The position numbers and the translations under genes were made by a program. From positions 124,001-188,000 of the forward strand of contig NZ_JACBFO010000001.1 of NCBI RefSeq assembly GCF_021401135.1: DNA of 64,000 nucleotides. Reading direction: 5' to 3'. The DNA comes from Azonexus sp. R2A61. GTDB taxonomy: Bacteria > Pseudomonadota > Gammaproteobacteria > Burkholderiales > Rhodocyclaceae. The notes beneath the pieces were generated by a model. The model was not told the origin of the DNA. It saw only the letters and a program-made list of their open reading frames with translations, and did no database searches. Shown piece after piece: positions 50,619-60,624 of the stretch. Numbering within the stretch: the first letter of the stretch is position 1; each line of letters begins with the position of its first letter.

Positions 50619-51374
50619 ATGGCGCAAAACGACATCGCATCCGGCCTGCTCTTCGCGGGCACCCTGTACGCCCAGGCATACGATCCGGTCACCGGCCTTT
50701 ATGGCGCATATCAGCGCTACGAGGTCGACAAGTTCGAGATCACGACGCCCTCGGACAAGCTGCAAAAGATCAGCAAGAGCCGGGAGTCCTTCGGCCAGGC
50801 GAAGAACACCTACTTCGTCGCGAAACCGGTGGACTTCTCGATCACCTTCGACGAACTGTCCGGCGATATCTTCGCCGCGATGCTCTCCGGTGTGGCCAGT
50901 GACGTTAATGACGCATCGGCGGCGCTGGCCAACCTGCCGGTCACGGTCGTTCCTGGTGCCTGGGTCGAGATTCCCGGCGGCGAGAACCTCGATCTGAATA
51001 CCGTCGTGGTCAAGGATGCGACTGGTACGACGACCTACTCCGATGACAAGTACGAGATCAACGAACGCCTGGGCATGATCTATGTGCCTGCGGGTGGCGC
51101 CATCGCCGCCGGCAGCGTCAAGATCAGCGCCAGCACGCTGGCGTTCGAGGGAACGAAGATCGAGGGCGCCCAACGCTACGCTCATGTGATGCGCTACAAG
51201 CTCGACGGCATCAACCTGCTCGATCGCCGCGACATGACCCTCTTCGCGCCGCGCGCCGTGGTCAGCAGCAATACGGCGCAAGACTGGCTCAGCGGCAAGC
51301 TGGCCAGCGTGGCGCTGACTGGCAACCTCGAAGTCACCGACGGGTACGCCTCGCCCTTTGTTTTGAAGTACTGA
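50619..51374 (+). CDS. Major tail tube protein
   Basis: This 251-residue protein starts MAQNDIASGLLFAGTLYAQ and is beta-rich, with FEITTPSDKLQKISKSRESFG near 41 and DFSITFDELSGDIFAAMLSG near 72. These are typical of siphovirus tail tube subunits. AAGGAGCC precedes ATG 50619. No sheath gene lies beside it, in contrast to Mu with gpL and gpM. It is followed by a terminator and then the tape measure gene. Confidence 0.78.
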   Translation: MAQNDIASGLLFAGTLYAQAYDPVTGLYGAYQRYEVDKFEITTPSDKLQKISKSRESFGQAKNTYFVAKPVDFSITFDELSGDIFAAMLSGVASDVNDASAALANLPVTVVPGAWVEIPGGENLDLNTVVVKDATGTTTYSDDKYEINERLGMIYVPAGGAIAAGSVKISASTLAFEGTKIEGAQRYAHVMRYKLDGINLLDRRDMTLFAPRAVVSSNTAQDWLSGKLASVALTGNLEVTDGYASPFVLKY

Positions 51375-51393
51375 CACGCGGCATTTTCCACCC

Positions 51394-51424
51394 GCCCGCC
51401 GCGTCGACCGCAGCGGGCTTTTTT
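51394..51424 (+). terminator. Hairpin terminator between tail tube and tape measure genes
   Basis: The stem GCCCGCCGCG/CGCAGCGGGC (one mismatch) has a five-base loop and is followed by TTTTTT. It stands 20 bp after the tail tube stop and 15 bp before the tape measure start. No promoter is seen after it, so it probably reduces but does not stop transcription of the tail-tip genes. Confidence 0.75.
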
Positions 51425-51438
51425 CCGAGCGAGAGAGC

Positions 51439-54400
51439 ATGTCGAACAAGGTTGTCGCGGTTGGCCTACGCATCGATGGCGATGCGACTGGCGCACGCAA
51501 GGCTGCTGCCGATACGGCCAGTGATCTGGCGGCACTGGCCGAGGATGCAGCCAAGGTCAAGATCCTCGATACGGCGGTAGCGTCGGTCGAGCGTTTCGAC
51601 GCCGCGGTGCAGTCGTCGCAAGCCAAGGTGCGGGCCCTGCGCGAGACCCTGGGCGAGGCCTACGCTGCCGGCGCCGATGCGCCGATGATCCGCAAACTGG
51701 AGAAGGATCTCGCCGCGGTCGAGCGCCAGGCGCAACAGGCCGCCGGCGCGCTGCAGCAGGCACAGACGACGGTCGTCGACCTGAACCTGCGTTTCGCCGA
51801 CGCCGGCATCTCGACGGCGAACCTGGCCGACAAGAAGGCAGAACTGATCCAGCGCAGCCAGTCCGTCGCACAGGCTGCCCAGGAAGAAGCCGAGTGGCAG
51901 CGCTATCTTGCGAATGAGACCGAGCGTGCTGCCAAGGCGGCCGCACAACTGGCCGCGGACACCAAGTTCGAGGCGCAGCGCCAGGCGGCGATCGAATACC
52001 AGAAGTCGGCCGAGTATGCCGGCTGGTGGGCTGACTCCCTGGACAAGGTCGAGCAAGCGCAGGCCGATCTCGATGCCGCGCTGGATCTCGACCGGCAGCG
52101 CCAGGCCAACATCCAGACCCAGAAGTCGGCCGAATACGCCGAATGGTGGGCCCAGGAACTCGCGCAGGTCGACCGCGCGGCGCAGGTTGCCGGTGCATCG
52201 ACGACACGGCTGAACCGTGCGTTCAATACGCTGAACATCCGCTCGGCAGACCAGATTGATGCCGAGATTCTGGAGATCAACCAGGCGCTGCTGGCGCTGG
52301 CCAAGCGCGCCGACCTGACGGGCGCTGAATTCGACCGCGCCTTTGGTGCCGCGCAGCAGCGACTGCATGCGCTGAAGCAGGAAGCCGCCGGCGGCGGCGA
52401 GGCGCTGGACGACGTCGGCAAGCGCGCGGGCAATGCTTCCGCGCTGCTGGGTAAGCTCGGTCTGGCCTTCGGCGGCCTCGAGCTGGCTCGCCAGTTCGTA
52501 ACGGTCAATGCCGAACTTGAGAACATCGAACGCAGCTTCCGGGCGGTGACCGGGTCGGTCGAGCGGAGCGCAGCCGAGATGGACTACGCGCGGGGCGTGG
52601 CCGTGCGACTCGGCGTCGAGCAGTTGTCCACTGCGAAGTCCTACGCCAGCCTGATGGCAGCGACCAAGGGTACGGCCTCTGAGGGCGAGAAGACCCGGCA
52701 GATTTTTGAATCTGTCACCCGGGCGATGTCGCTCGCTGGGAAATCGTCGGCGGATACCGAGGGGGCATTGCTCGCATTGCAACAGATGGCCAATAAGGGT
52801 GTCGTGGCGATGGAGGAACTGCGGGGCCAGCTCGGAGAACGGCTGCCCGGCGCGCTCAACGCTACGGCTGACGGCCTCGGCATCACGACCGCACAGTTGA
52901 TCAAGTTGGTCGAGACTGGCCAGATGACAGCCGATGAATTGTTCCCCGCGCTGGCTGCCGGCCTGAACAAGCTCTACAAGGAAGCTTCGACCGAGACGCT
53001 GTCGCAGGAGTGGCAACACTTCAAGGCAGCGGTGCAGGATGCCTATGAGCAGATCGGTGATGCCGGCGTCGTCGACGTGCTGAAGACTGCGCTGGAGGGC
53101 ATGGAAGCCGTCGTGTTCGGCGTATCGACCGGCATTGTTGCGATGGGTAAGAACATCGGCGTGCTGACTGCTGCGCTGGCCAACGGCGATATCGGCGTAA
53201 ACGGCTTTTCCGAGAATGCAAAGAAGGCCTTTGCCGAGATCGAAGAGGAAGTGCGTCAACGTACCGTGCGCATTGCGCAGCACAACACGCTGGTCGCGGC
53301 CGGGCTCGATGAAACCGGCAAGAAGATGCTGGACTCAGCGCGGCAGCAGAGCGAGACGACAACGACGGCGGCCAGCGACTGGACCCGTCTCAACGTCGCC
53401 TACAACACCGTCAAAGATTCCGGCGATGCCGCGACCAAACAGGCGCAGAAGCTGGTCGAGGCGACCAAGGCAAGCGGCGAGGCATCGACGGCCGCCGCTG
53501 CGGCGATGGGTGGCGAAGCGGATCAGCGACGTGCAAAAGCGGCGGCGGCGCTGGCCGACGCCGACGCGCTGGCTGCACTGGCAGAGCGCCGGCGCGAAGA
53601 ACTGGCGATGGCCGACGGGCATGTCGCCGCGCTGCAGGCCGAGGCAGCAGCGGCCGGCGGTGCGACCGAGCAGCAGCAAAAGGTGATCGACGGGCTGATC
53701 AAGACAGCGGATGCGCGCCGGGTCGAATCCCAGGAAGCGACTGCGCAGGCCGAGCGTGCCCAGTACGCGGCGAGCGCCGCGAAAGTCGAAGCTGCGGCGT
53801 ACGAAGCACTGCGCGGATCGTTGTCGCAATGGAGCCAGGCACGTCAGGCGCAAATGTCGCTTGACCAGGCAAGCATCCGGCTCGCGATCGAGCAAAAACG
53901 TACCGCACTTGAGGTTGCCAAAGCCAAGGGAGACGAGCTCGGTGCCGCGCGCGCATTGATCGAAATGAAACGCCTGGAGATCAAGCTCGCCGAGCTGACA
54001 GCCGCGGCGAAGCGCGCCGAGGCAGACGCAACCCTCGCGGCCGTGAAAGCCGAGCGCGAAGCGCTGGCAGCAAAGGGGCAACTGTCCGCAGCGAAGGAGG
54101 CCGAGCTGAAGGCTTCCGAGGCCGGCGCCCGGGTAAAACAGGTCGAAGCGCAGATTGCTGGCGAAACCGCAAAGCGCTTGCGCGATCTCGCCCAGGCAAC
54201 GTCGTTTTCTGGCGGTGCTGCGATGCAGGCGGCGGGTCAGTACGACGGCCTGGCCGACTCGTTGCGGGGTGTTGAGCAGGCGGCGCGGGCTGCGTCGAGT
54301 GCCCAGGGCGCGATGGAAACACGCACGCCGATGATCGGGGTGCAGGCAGATCCCCGTGCAGAGCTGTACAAGCGCGGTGCATCAGTTGATGAGGTCGCCG

Positions 54401-54819
54401 CAGCTGTGAAGTATTACGACGAGTATTACAAGCGCAATGAGCTGCAGTACCTCAGCAGCGGATTTCAGAATTACCAGGATATGGCTGCTCAAACGTCGAG
54501 AGCGATCGGCGACGCCGTCGAGAAAGCGCTGGCGGCCGGACGCGAGGAACTGAGGACCGGGAAGTCGGTAGATCTCGGTACCTCCGCCGCTGACCTGGTT
54601 GCCCAAGCCAGCGCCACCAAACGCGTTACGTCCTGGGAAGACCAGCAGCGGTTGCTGCGCGATGCAGGGGCGGCCGCGAATGCCCAGCCGACGCGACGTG
54701 TGCAGATCGATCTGCTTGGTAGTGGCGGGAAGAAATCAACGGTGTTTGCTAATGACCAAGCTGCAGCAGATGGGCTGATCAATCTGCTTGAGCAGGCCTC
54801 GCGACGGAGTATCGGATGA
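51439..54819 (+). CDS. Tail tape measure protein
   Basis: This 1126-residue protein sets tail length. Long alpha-helical coiled regions rich in Ala, Glu, Gln and Lys fill 25-290 and 640-950. The conserved tape-measure N-terminal domain lies near 350-520 (FRAVTGSVERSAAEMDYARGV, MANKGVVAMEELRGQLGERLPGAL). Two repeats with KSAEYAGWWADSLDKV and KSAEYAEWWAQELAQV are at about 187 and 229. At roughly 1.5 angstrom per residue a tail near 170 nm is expected, if most of the protein is extended. AGAGAG precedes ATG 51439. Confidence 0.93.
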   Translation: MSNKVVAVGLRIDGDATGARKAAADTASDLAALAEDAAKVKILDTAVASVERFDAAVQSSQAKVRALRETLGEAYAAGADAPMIRKLEKDLAAVERQAQQAAGALQQAQTTVVDLNLRFADAGISTANLADKKAELIQRSQSVAQAAQEEAEWQRYLANETERAAKAAAQLAADTKFEAQRQAAIEYQKSAEYAGWWADSLDKVEQAQADLDAALDLDRQRQANIQTQKSAEYAEWWAQELAQVDRAAQVAGASTTRLNRAFNTLNIRSADQIDAEILEINQALLALAKRADLTGAEFDRAFGAAQQRLHALKQEAAGGGEALDDVGKRAGNASALLGKLGLAFGGLELARQFVTVNAELENIERSFRAVTGSVERSAAEMDYARGVAVRLGVEQLSTAKSYASLMAATKGTASEGEKTRQIFESVTRAMSLAGKSSADTEGALLALQQMANKGVVAMEELRGQLGERLPGALNATADGLGITTAQLIKLVETGQMTADELFPALAAGLNKLYKEASTETLSQEWQHFKAAVQDAYEQIGDAGVVDVLKTALEGMEAVVFGVSTGIVAMGKNIGVLTAALANGDIGVNGFSENAKKAFAEIEEEVRQRTVRIAQHNTLVAAGLDETGKKMLDSARQQSETTTTAASDWTRLNVAYNTVKDSGDAATKQAQKLVEATKASGEASTAAAAAMGGEADQRRAKAAAALADADALAALAERRREELAMADGHVAALQAEAAAAGGATEQQQKVIDGLIKTADARRVESQEATAQAERAQYAASAAKVEAAAYEALRGSLSQWSQARQAQMSLDQASIRLAIEQKRTALEVAKAKGDELGAARALIEMKRLEIKLAELTAAAKRAEADATLAAVKAEREALAAKGQLSAAKEAELKASEAGARVKQVEAQIAGETAKRLRDLAQATSFSGGAAMQAAGQYDGLADSLRGVEQAARAASSAQGAMETRTPMIGVQADPRAELYKRGASVDEVAAAVKYYDEYYKRNELQYLSSGFQNYQDMAAQTSRAIGDAVEKALAAGREELRTGKSVDLGTSAADLVAQASATKRVTSWEDQQRLLRDAGAAANAQPTRRVQIDLLGSGGKKSTVFANDQAAADGLINLLEQASRRSIG

Positions 54820-55220
54820 TCTCGTTGACTGCAAACGGCACAACCCTGCCGCTTGATGGGGATTTGTATTGGTCCGACGAATTCGATTGGTCGCCGATAG
54901 AGCAATCAATCACGTACTCGGCCGATGGGGCGTTGCTCATCGATGAGTTCGAACGGCAGACGGGTCGCCCGATAACGCTGCGCCCATTTGATGATGCATC
55001 GGCATGGATGCCGCGAGCCACACTGCTGCAGCTGCAGTCGTGGGCTGGCATCGCGGAATTGACCATGACATTGATGCTGCGATCGACGAGCTACTCGGTC
55101 ATGTTCCGCCGCGATGAAGGTTCGCCAATCACTGCAGAGCCTGTCGTTTTTGTATCGGACGCGGTCGCCGGGGATGCCGGCGACTACTACTTAATCACCC
55201 TCCGACTGATCGAGATCTGA
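54816..55220 (+). CDS. Tail protein after tape measure (distal-tail-like)
   Basis: This 134-residue beta-rich protein starts MISLTANGTTLPLDGDLYWSDEFDW and contains a FERQTGRPITLRPFDDASAWM segment near 45. It begins by ATGA overlap with the tape measure gene. Its place before the large tip protein matches distal tail or tip components of siphoviruses. No family is recognised with certainty. Confidence 0.62.
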   Translation: MISLTANGTTLPLDGDLYWSDEFDWSPIEQSITYSADGALLIDEFERQTGRPITLRPFDDASAWMPRATLLQLQSWAGIAELTMTLMLRSTSYSVMFRRDEGSPITAEPVVFVSDAVAGDAGDYYLITLRLIEI

Positions 55221-55223
55221 CTC

Positions 55224-58200
55224 ATGGCAATCCTTGTCTCCGACATCAAGCTGCTCGAATCCGAGCGCATGACCGATACAACCGATGGCGGCGGCCGTCG
55301 CACCTCGCGCGAAATCGTCGATGGTCAAGCCGGCAACATTTTCCCGAAACTGTCCCGCATGGACGTGACGAAGGGTCGGGTCAATTTGCGCAAGATCTTC
55401 GCTGCAGTCAAAACCGCCAACCTCGATACCTATGGCGGCGCTCACCTCATCATCTCCAAGCCGCCGGTCAACGAAAAAGTGCATGTCCTGCTGTTTTCGG
55501 CAACAGCCGAGGATGACACGCGCAGCGCCGCGCGCGACCGCATCGAATCCTATGTGACTGCCGGACCGGAAAGCCGGATGGTCTTGATGGGCCGCCAACT
55601 GGTCGGCCAGCAGTCCATCGTGTGCTATCAGCGCGTTGAGACAAAACTTCCCGAGGTCGGCGACGTGTTTTGCCTGTCGGCCGAAGTCGCTGGCGTGGTG
55701 ACCGCGCAGCAGTATTTCCGCGTTCAGACCGTTGAGCACAGCGTGCAGACGTTTACCGAGATGATCGGCAGCACGCTGGTCGATTTCGAGCGCCGGGTAA
55801 TCACCATCGGCACCGGTGCCGCGCTGCGCTACGAATTCAACGGGGTCGAGAACCCCACCCAATTGTCGACCGTAGCGCGCCCGACGAAGCTGCGCGCAAC
55901 CTCGCTGGTCGATGCCGCCCGGTATTACGGGATCCGCCCGCTGACCGCCGCGGCATCGGCGGGCGATCTGTCAGTGCGCATCGACAGCATCTACAGCCAG
56001 ATCGTGCCGACTGCCACGCGCGAAACGCCGATCGCCAATGCCTCGCTCGATAGTACGGGCGCCCTGCTGGCGATCGCATCGAGCACCCGCACCGAAACGC
56101 TGGTGGCATCCGGTGGCTGGGCGGCCGGCAGCAGCCGGCGCACACTGCGCGCGATCCAACCGGGCAGCGCAGTCCTGATCGCCGGTGCACTGTCAGTCAC
56201 CGACGACGGTGCCGGTGAGTTTTCCGATGCGCAGTTCGCCGGCACGATCGATTACGATACCGGCGTGATTACCCGCACCGGTGGCACGTCCGGTGCCGCC
56301 AGCTGGCAACTGGCCTATATCCCGGCCGTGCGGGCGACACAGGTCGCGCACACCCGCGAAACCGTTATCGGCCTGGCCAATCGCGGGCTGGTCTATGTGC
56401 TGACAATGCATCCGCTGCCGGCAGCCGGCTCGTTTTCGCTATCGTTCCGCGCGCAGGGCCGCTGGTACACCTTGCGCGACGACGGGCAGGGTGTCGTCGC
56501 CGGCGACGATGCGGCTTACGGATCCGGCGTCATCGATTACGCCAGCGGCACCGCAACGATCACCCTCGGTGCGCTCCCGGATGTCGGCAGCTCGCTGCTG
56601 CAGTCCTGGGCAAGCCCCACGCATTACGTCATCCGCGCCGGCGGCAGCAGCGATGTCGGCGTAGTCGAGCAGCACATCGCGCTGACGAACATCCCGGCCG
56701 CGCCGGGCTCGCTGGCTATCGATTACACGTCAGGCGGTGTCGATTACAGTGCGGTCGACGATAGCAATGGCGCAATTTCCGGCGGCGGAATTACAGGCAG
56801 CATCGACTACACCAGCGGCGACCTGGTGCTGCGCTACACCACGCGCTTGCCAGATGCACTATCGTCGGTGCGGATCACGCACAACAAGATGGTGCCGACC
56901 ACGCCAGGACAGCAGATCATGCGCACGGTCACCGTTCCGGCTGCACTGACAATGGCTTTCGGCGCTGCTATCGAGCCGGGAACCCTCTACGGATCATTGC
57001 CTTTCGGCACATCCGGCAAGTCTGCGCTGGTCAAGGATTCCGGCGCCGGCCAGCTGATCGTTGTTGGGGGGCAGCTGCTCGGTCAGGTCGGCACGCTGAC
57101 CGGCACGAAGATCCCGACCGACCAGGTCATCGGGTCGATCAACTACGGTGCCGGAACGATCACGATCACGGACAGCGTGATCGTCGATGGGCAAGCCTAT
57201 TGGCCGGCGCTGCTCAATACCGGTGCGCTGACCTATGCTACGGCAAATCCAAGCAATGGTATCGGCGTAGGTCTTGGCGCCTGGCTGGCCAGCGACGTCA
57301 GCGCCTCGCTGGCCAGCGGTACTGCGAGTTTCGGCGCTAGGGTTGCCGGTGTTGCAGCATCGGCCGAATCGGTCACACAGGCCGTAGAATTTTCCGATTC
57401 CCCGCTGCGATTGCCGCTGCTGACAACGGTCGGCGACAACGTCGTGCCGGATTCGCTGCTCTTTGTGCTTGGCGGCGCGACGTACATCGACCGATCAGGC
57501 ACACTGTACGCCAGCGTTTCGGCGCTCACCGGTGTCGGCACAACCGCAGGCACCATCGACTACGCAACCGGTGCTCTGGCGCTGTCGTGGTGGCCATCCG
57601 GTGCCACACCGGCGCTGGTCGTCCAGGCCTGCCTTGCGGCTTACGGAGAGGCATCGCTGGCCGAAATCAACCTGCGCACCGCCGGCGCTCCGCTGCGGCC
57701 TGGGTCGTTCTATGTCCAGGCGACCAGCATCAATGGCGACCTGATTACCGGGCAAGCCAACACGGCCGGCGAGGTAAGCGGGACCAAGGTGCAAGGCTAC
57801 ATCGACCCGGAAACCGGGATTTTCCGGATCCGCTTCGGCGAACTGGTCACCGCGGCCGGCAACGAAAGCGCCTGGTGGTTCGACGAAGAAAATGTCGTCG
57901 CCGGACAGATCTGGCGGCCGACGCTCGTCGTGCCGGGTAGCATCCGGTACAACGCCGTGATCCTGACATCGATCCCGCTCAATGCCGACCTGATCGGCCT
58001 CGATGCCGTGCGCCTGCCCAGCGATGGCAAGGTCCCGGTCGTGCGAGTTGGCGACCTGGGCGTGCTCCACAATACGCAGACGTCTGCACTCCCGAATCCG
58101 GTCACGCTCGGCACCGATTACAACGTTGGCCGTGATGCGCTGACCGAACTCTGGGTCGAGGACGCGACGGGCACGCGTCTGCCGGATGCACTGATCGATG

Positions 58201-58844
58201 CCGATCTCGATGCGGGTACGGTCAACATCGTGACCGGGGCGATTTTGTCGAGCTACACACAGCCACTGCAGGCCATGCACCGCATCAGCGACATGGTGCT
58301 GATCTCCGATGCTCAGATCAGCGGCGAAGTGAGCTTCGACCCGCCGCTGACGCGCGACTACCCGCAAGCGGGATCGTACCTGTCGACCGCGCTCGAATAC
58401 GGTGATGTCGTGGCCCGCGTCACGAACGTGCGCGACCGTCAGGTATTCGCCGATTGGGACGAGACCACCGGCGCGCAGGCGACTGCGGAATACAACATCA
58501 TCGATTACCCGATCGAGGTTCTGAACAACGGAGCAGTGACGGAGCGCTGGCGCCTGAATTTCACCTCCCAGACGAACTACCAGGTGATCGGCGAAAGCCT
58601 GGGCGTTATCGGCACCGGCACCACGACCGCCGACTGCCAGCCCAGCAACGGGCTGACCGGCCTACCGTACTTCACGATCCGCTCCGCCGGCTTCGGCGCC
58701 GGCTGGGCTGCCGGCAATCAACTGATGTTCGAAACCGTCTCGGCCGCGCCGCCAGCCTGGATCGCCCGCACTGCAGTGCCTGGCGCATCGATCGAGGGCG
58801 ATGAATTTTCGCTGCAGTACCGCGGCGATGCGGACGTCGAATGA
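55224..58844 (+). CDS. Large tail-tip/baseplate protein with IDYxTG repeats
   Basis: This 1206-residue protein is one of the two largest products of the phage. The N-terminal 220 residues differ from the rest and include VNLRKIFAAVKT near 51. From about 320 to 880 a short pattern G.IDY.TG.(4-6)G recurs: GTIDYDTGVI, GVIDYASGTA, GSIDYTSGDL, GSINYGAGTI, GTIDYATGAL and GYIDPETGIF. This suggests serial beta domains. Position and size fit a central tip or fibre-like protein. No enzyme domain is seen. Confidence 0.68.
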   Translation: MAILVSDIKLLESERMTDTTDGGGRRTSREIVDGQAGNIFPKLSRMDVTKGRVNLRKIFAAVKTANLDTYGGAHLIISKPPVNEKVHVLLFSATAEDDTRSAARDRIESYVTAGPESRMVLMGRQLVGQQSIVCYQRVETKLPEVGDVFCLSAEVAGVVTAQQYFRVQTVEHSVQTFTEMIGSTLVDFERRVITIGTGAALRYEFNGVENPTQLSTVARPTKLRATSLVDAARYYGIRPLTAAASAGDLSVRIDSIYSQIVPTATRETPIANASLDSTGALLAIASSTRTETLVASGGWAAGSSRRTLRAIQPGSAVLIAGALSVTDDGAGEFSDAQFAGTIDYDTGVITRTGGTSGAASWQLAYIPAVRATQVAHTRETVIGLANRGLVYVLTMHPLPAAGSFSLSFRAQGRWYTLRDDGQGVVAGDDAAYGSGVIDYASGTATITLGALPDVGSSLLQSWASPTHYVIRAGGSSDVGVVEQHIALTNIPAAPGSLAIDYTSGGVDYSAVDDSNGAISGGGITGSIDYTSGDLVLRYTTRLPDALSSVRITHNKMVPTTPGQQIMRTVTVPAALTMAFGAAIEPGTLYGSLPFGTSGKSALVKDSGAGQLIVVGGQLLGQVGTLTGTKIPTDQVIGSINYGAGTITITDSVIVDGQAYWPALLNTGALTYATANPSNGIGVGLGAWLASDVSASLASGTASFGARVAGVAASAESVTQAVEFSDSPLRLPLLTTVGDNVVPDSLLFVLGGATYIDRSGTLYASVSALTGVGTTAGTIDYATGALALSWWPSGATPALVVQACLAAYGEASLAEINLRTAGAPLRPGSFYVQATSINGDLITGQANTAGEVSGTKVQGYIDPETGIFRIRFGELVTAAGNESAWWFDEENVVAGQIWRPTLVVPGSIRYNAVILTSIPLNADLIGLDAVRLPSDGKVPVVRVGDLGVLHNTQTSALPNPVTLGTDYNVGRDALTELWVEDATGTRLPDALIDADLDAGTVNIVTGAILSSYTQPLQAMHRISDMVLISDAQISGEVSFDPPLTRDYPQAGSYLSTALEYGDVVARVTNVRDRQVFADWDETTGAQATAEYNIIDYPIEVLNNGAVTERWRLNFTSQTNYQVIGESLGVIGTGTTTADCQPSNGLTGLPYFTIRSAGFGAGWAAGNQLMFETVSAAPPAWIARTAVPGASIEGDEFSLQYRGDADVE

Positions 58845-59065
58845 GCACCGTCATGATCAACGTGGTCGATACCCAGGGCAATCCAGCAATGCGCCGGGTG
58901 CGACTGCATCGCATGGATACCGGGGCAGTGATCGGTGAGGGGGTCAGCAATGGTCTTGGCCGCTGCTCGATCTCGGTCGACTACGCCGGCCAGGCTTACG
59001 CGGTGGTGCTCGATGATCGCGCCGGCGTGGTCGAAGAAATGAAAATCAGGAGGGTAGTGCTGTGA
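58841..59065 (+). CDS. Small beta-sandwich tail protein
   Basis: This 74-residue protein starts MSTVMINVVDTQGNPAMRRVRL and reads as one carboxypeptidase-regulatory-like beta sandwich (GNPAMRRVRLHRMDTGAVIGEG, then GRCSISVDYAGQAYAVVLDD). The same kind of domain ends the next protein, at its residues 445-520. It overlaps both neighbours by four bases. A minor tip component is likely. Confidence 0.62.
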   Translation: MSTVMINVVDTQGNPAMRRVRLHRMDTGAVIGEGVSNGLGRCSISVDYAGQAYAVVLDDRAGVVEEMKIRRVVL

Positions 59066-60624
59066 GTGTGCCGGTGGCTTACGATCCGGAATGGGCACTG
59101 GTCCAGAGCCTGTGTTATTTCGAGGGAGTTCATGGTGCGACCGCTGTTGCTGTCGAGCGCGGCAATTCGATGGTGCTGCAGGGCGGGGTATCGATATCGA
59201 ATGTTGAGCAGCCATTCGGGCGTGGGGCCTTGTATTTTGGTAATCCAGCCGCCGCTCAATCGGCATATCCATCTGGATTTTCGTTTTCGTACATAGATCA
59301 AGCATACGAGCTTGTCTTTTTCCCGACGGGATTTGGCAGCGCTGGTGCCCGTTATCTATTTTCTCTGACGTCTAGACTGCGGTGCTTCATCAACCCATTC
59401 ACGATGTCTCTGGTCGTCGATTTCCAGCCAGGGGGATCAGGTCAAACTCCGCAGAGTTATTCCGCACTGATTGATCCAGACGAGCTGATCGATCGCTGGA
59501 ATAAAATAATTTTGCGGATTACGACAGATCGCCTGTCTGTCGAGATGAATGGGGTGATGCTCATTGATGAGGCTCATGGATTTAGTGCCTGGTCAACAGC
59601 AAGCGGTGCGATATTATCAATCGGGAATTTGGCGGCAACGGGCAACTCGAGCACCAGCTTTTACGGATATATCGGTCCTTTCCGGCATACATCGGGTAGT
59701 CGGAGAGCTTTAGAGCAAAGCGCATCGCTGGTCAGATTTGCGGCGCTATCATCCGCTGATCCATACCGGGAAAGCGTGATTTTCCACTCCCACTGCGAGC
59801 CGACAGCCGATGGCCTGATGAAAGATGAAAAAGGTCATCATGTCATAAGTCTTGGCGGAGAAATTTCGACAAACGAGACCTATAAGACTTTCGGTCTGGG
59901 TGCCGCCCTGCTGAATTTGCCGTTCAGAATCGGGCCAAGTTCTGATTTCATCTTGGGTACAGCCGATTTTTCTTTCGAATGGCGAACGGCGTCTGTGGTG
60001 GCGCTATACGACGGATGGGCATTCTCGATCGTTGACGAGGTCGGCGTCGTCGGACTGGCTGTTCGCAGCAACAATAACTCAGGACAAACGCGTGTAACGG
60101 TTGCCGGCGTTGATTACACATGGGCGTCGGCACCCGGCTATCGAGCTGCAATGCACCTGGTCCGGAAAGGTCGCTGGCTGGCGCTGTTCGAAGGCGGCGT
60201 TCGGCGCCTGCTGGTCGACATCGGAACGGTTGAAATTGATGGTGACGGATACCTGTATTTCGGCAAAGCGCCATCGATTGCGGGCTCAGTCAACCCCAGC
60301 TTCTGGGTCGACGAAATTCGGGTCACGCTGGTGGCGCGCACCGACCCGGAAACCCCGACAACCACTTTTTCGTCCGAACGCTTCAGCGACTACGGTCCGC
60401 GCTCGCTGTCCGGACACGTCAAGGATGCCGCCGAAAACCCCGTGATCTGCACTGTCCGCGCCTATCATCTCGCGTCCGGCAGACTCGTCTCCGAATCCGT
60501 GACGGACATCGATGGTAGCTTCTCGCTGCCGGTGCAGGACCCTGGCGAGCATTTCTGGACTGCGCACAAGCCTGGGAAAAACGGGCTGATCATTGATCAC
60601 CTGACGCCGGTCATCATCAGCTGA
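59062..60624 (+). CDS. Tail protein with two LamG-like domains and regulatory-like C-terminus
   Basis: This 520-residue protein starts with GTG 59062 behind AGGAGGG. Two concanavalin/LamG-type beta sandwiches span about 25-215 and 225-440; a third domain (SLSGHVKDAAENPVICTVRAYH near 451) matches the small protein encoded just upstream. Such proteins usually bind surface sugars. With the 44243-46063 product the phage would have two adhesin-like proteins in separate operons. Confidence 0.65.
   Translation: MSVPVAYDPEWALVQSLCYFEGVHGATAVAVERGNSMVLQGGVSISNVEQPFGRGALYFGNPAAAQSAYPSGFSFSYIDQAYELVFFPTGFGSAGARYLFSLTSRLRCFINPFTMSLVVDFQPGGSGQTPQSYSALIDPDELIDRWNKIILRITTDRLSVEMNGVMLIDEAHGFSAWSTASGAILSIGNLAATGNSSTSFYGYIGPFRHTSGSRRALEQSASLVRFAALSSADPYRESVIFHSHCEPTADGLMKDEKGHHVISLGGEISTNETYKTFGLGAALLNLPFRIGPSSDFILGTADFSFEWRTASVVALYDGWAFSIVDEVGVVGLAVRSNNNSGQTRVTVAGVDYTWASAPGYRAAMHLVRKGRWLALFEGGVRRLLVDIGTVEIDGDGYLYFGKAPSIAGSVNPSFWVDEIRVTLVARTDPETPTTTFSSERFSDYGPRSLSGHVKDAAENPVICTVRAYHLASGRLVSESVTDIDGSFSLPVQDPGEHFWTAHKPGKNGLIIDHLTPVIIS

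Noticed and set aside
51439..54819. Programmed frameshift at tail chaperones before the tape measure gene
   Set aside because: Only 64 bp separate the tail tube stop from the tape measure start; there is no room for chaperone genes and no slippery site with an overlapping frame.
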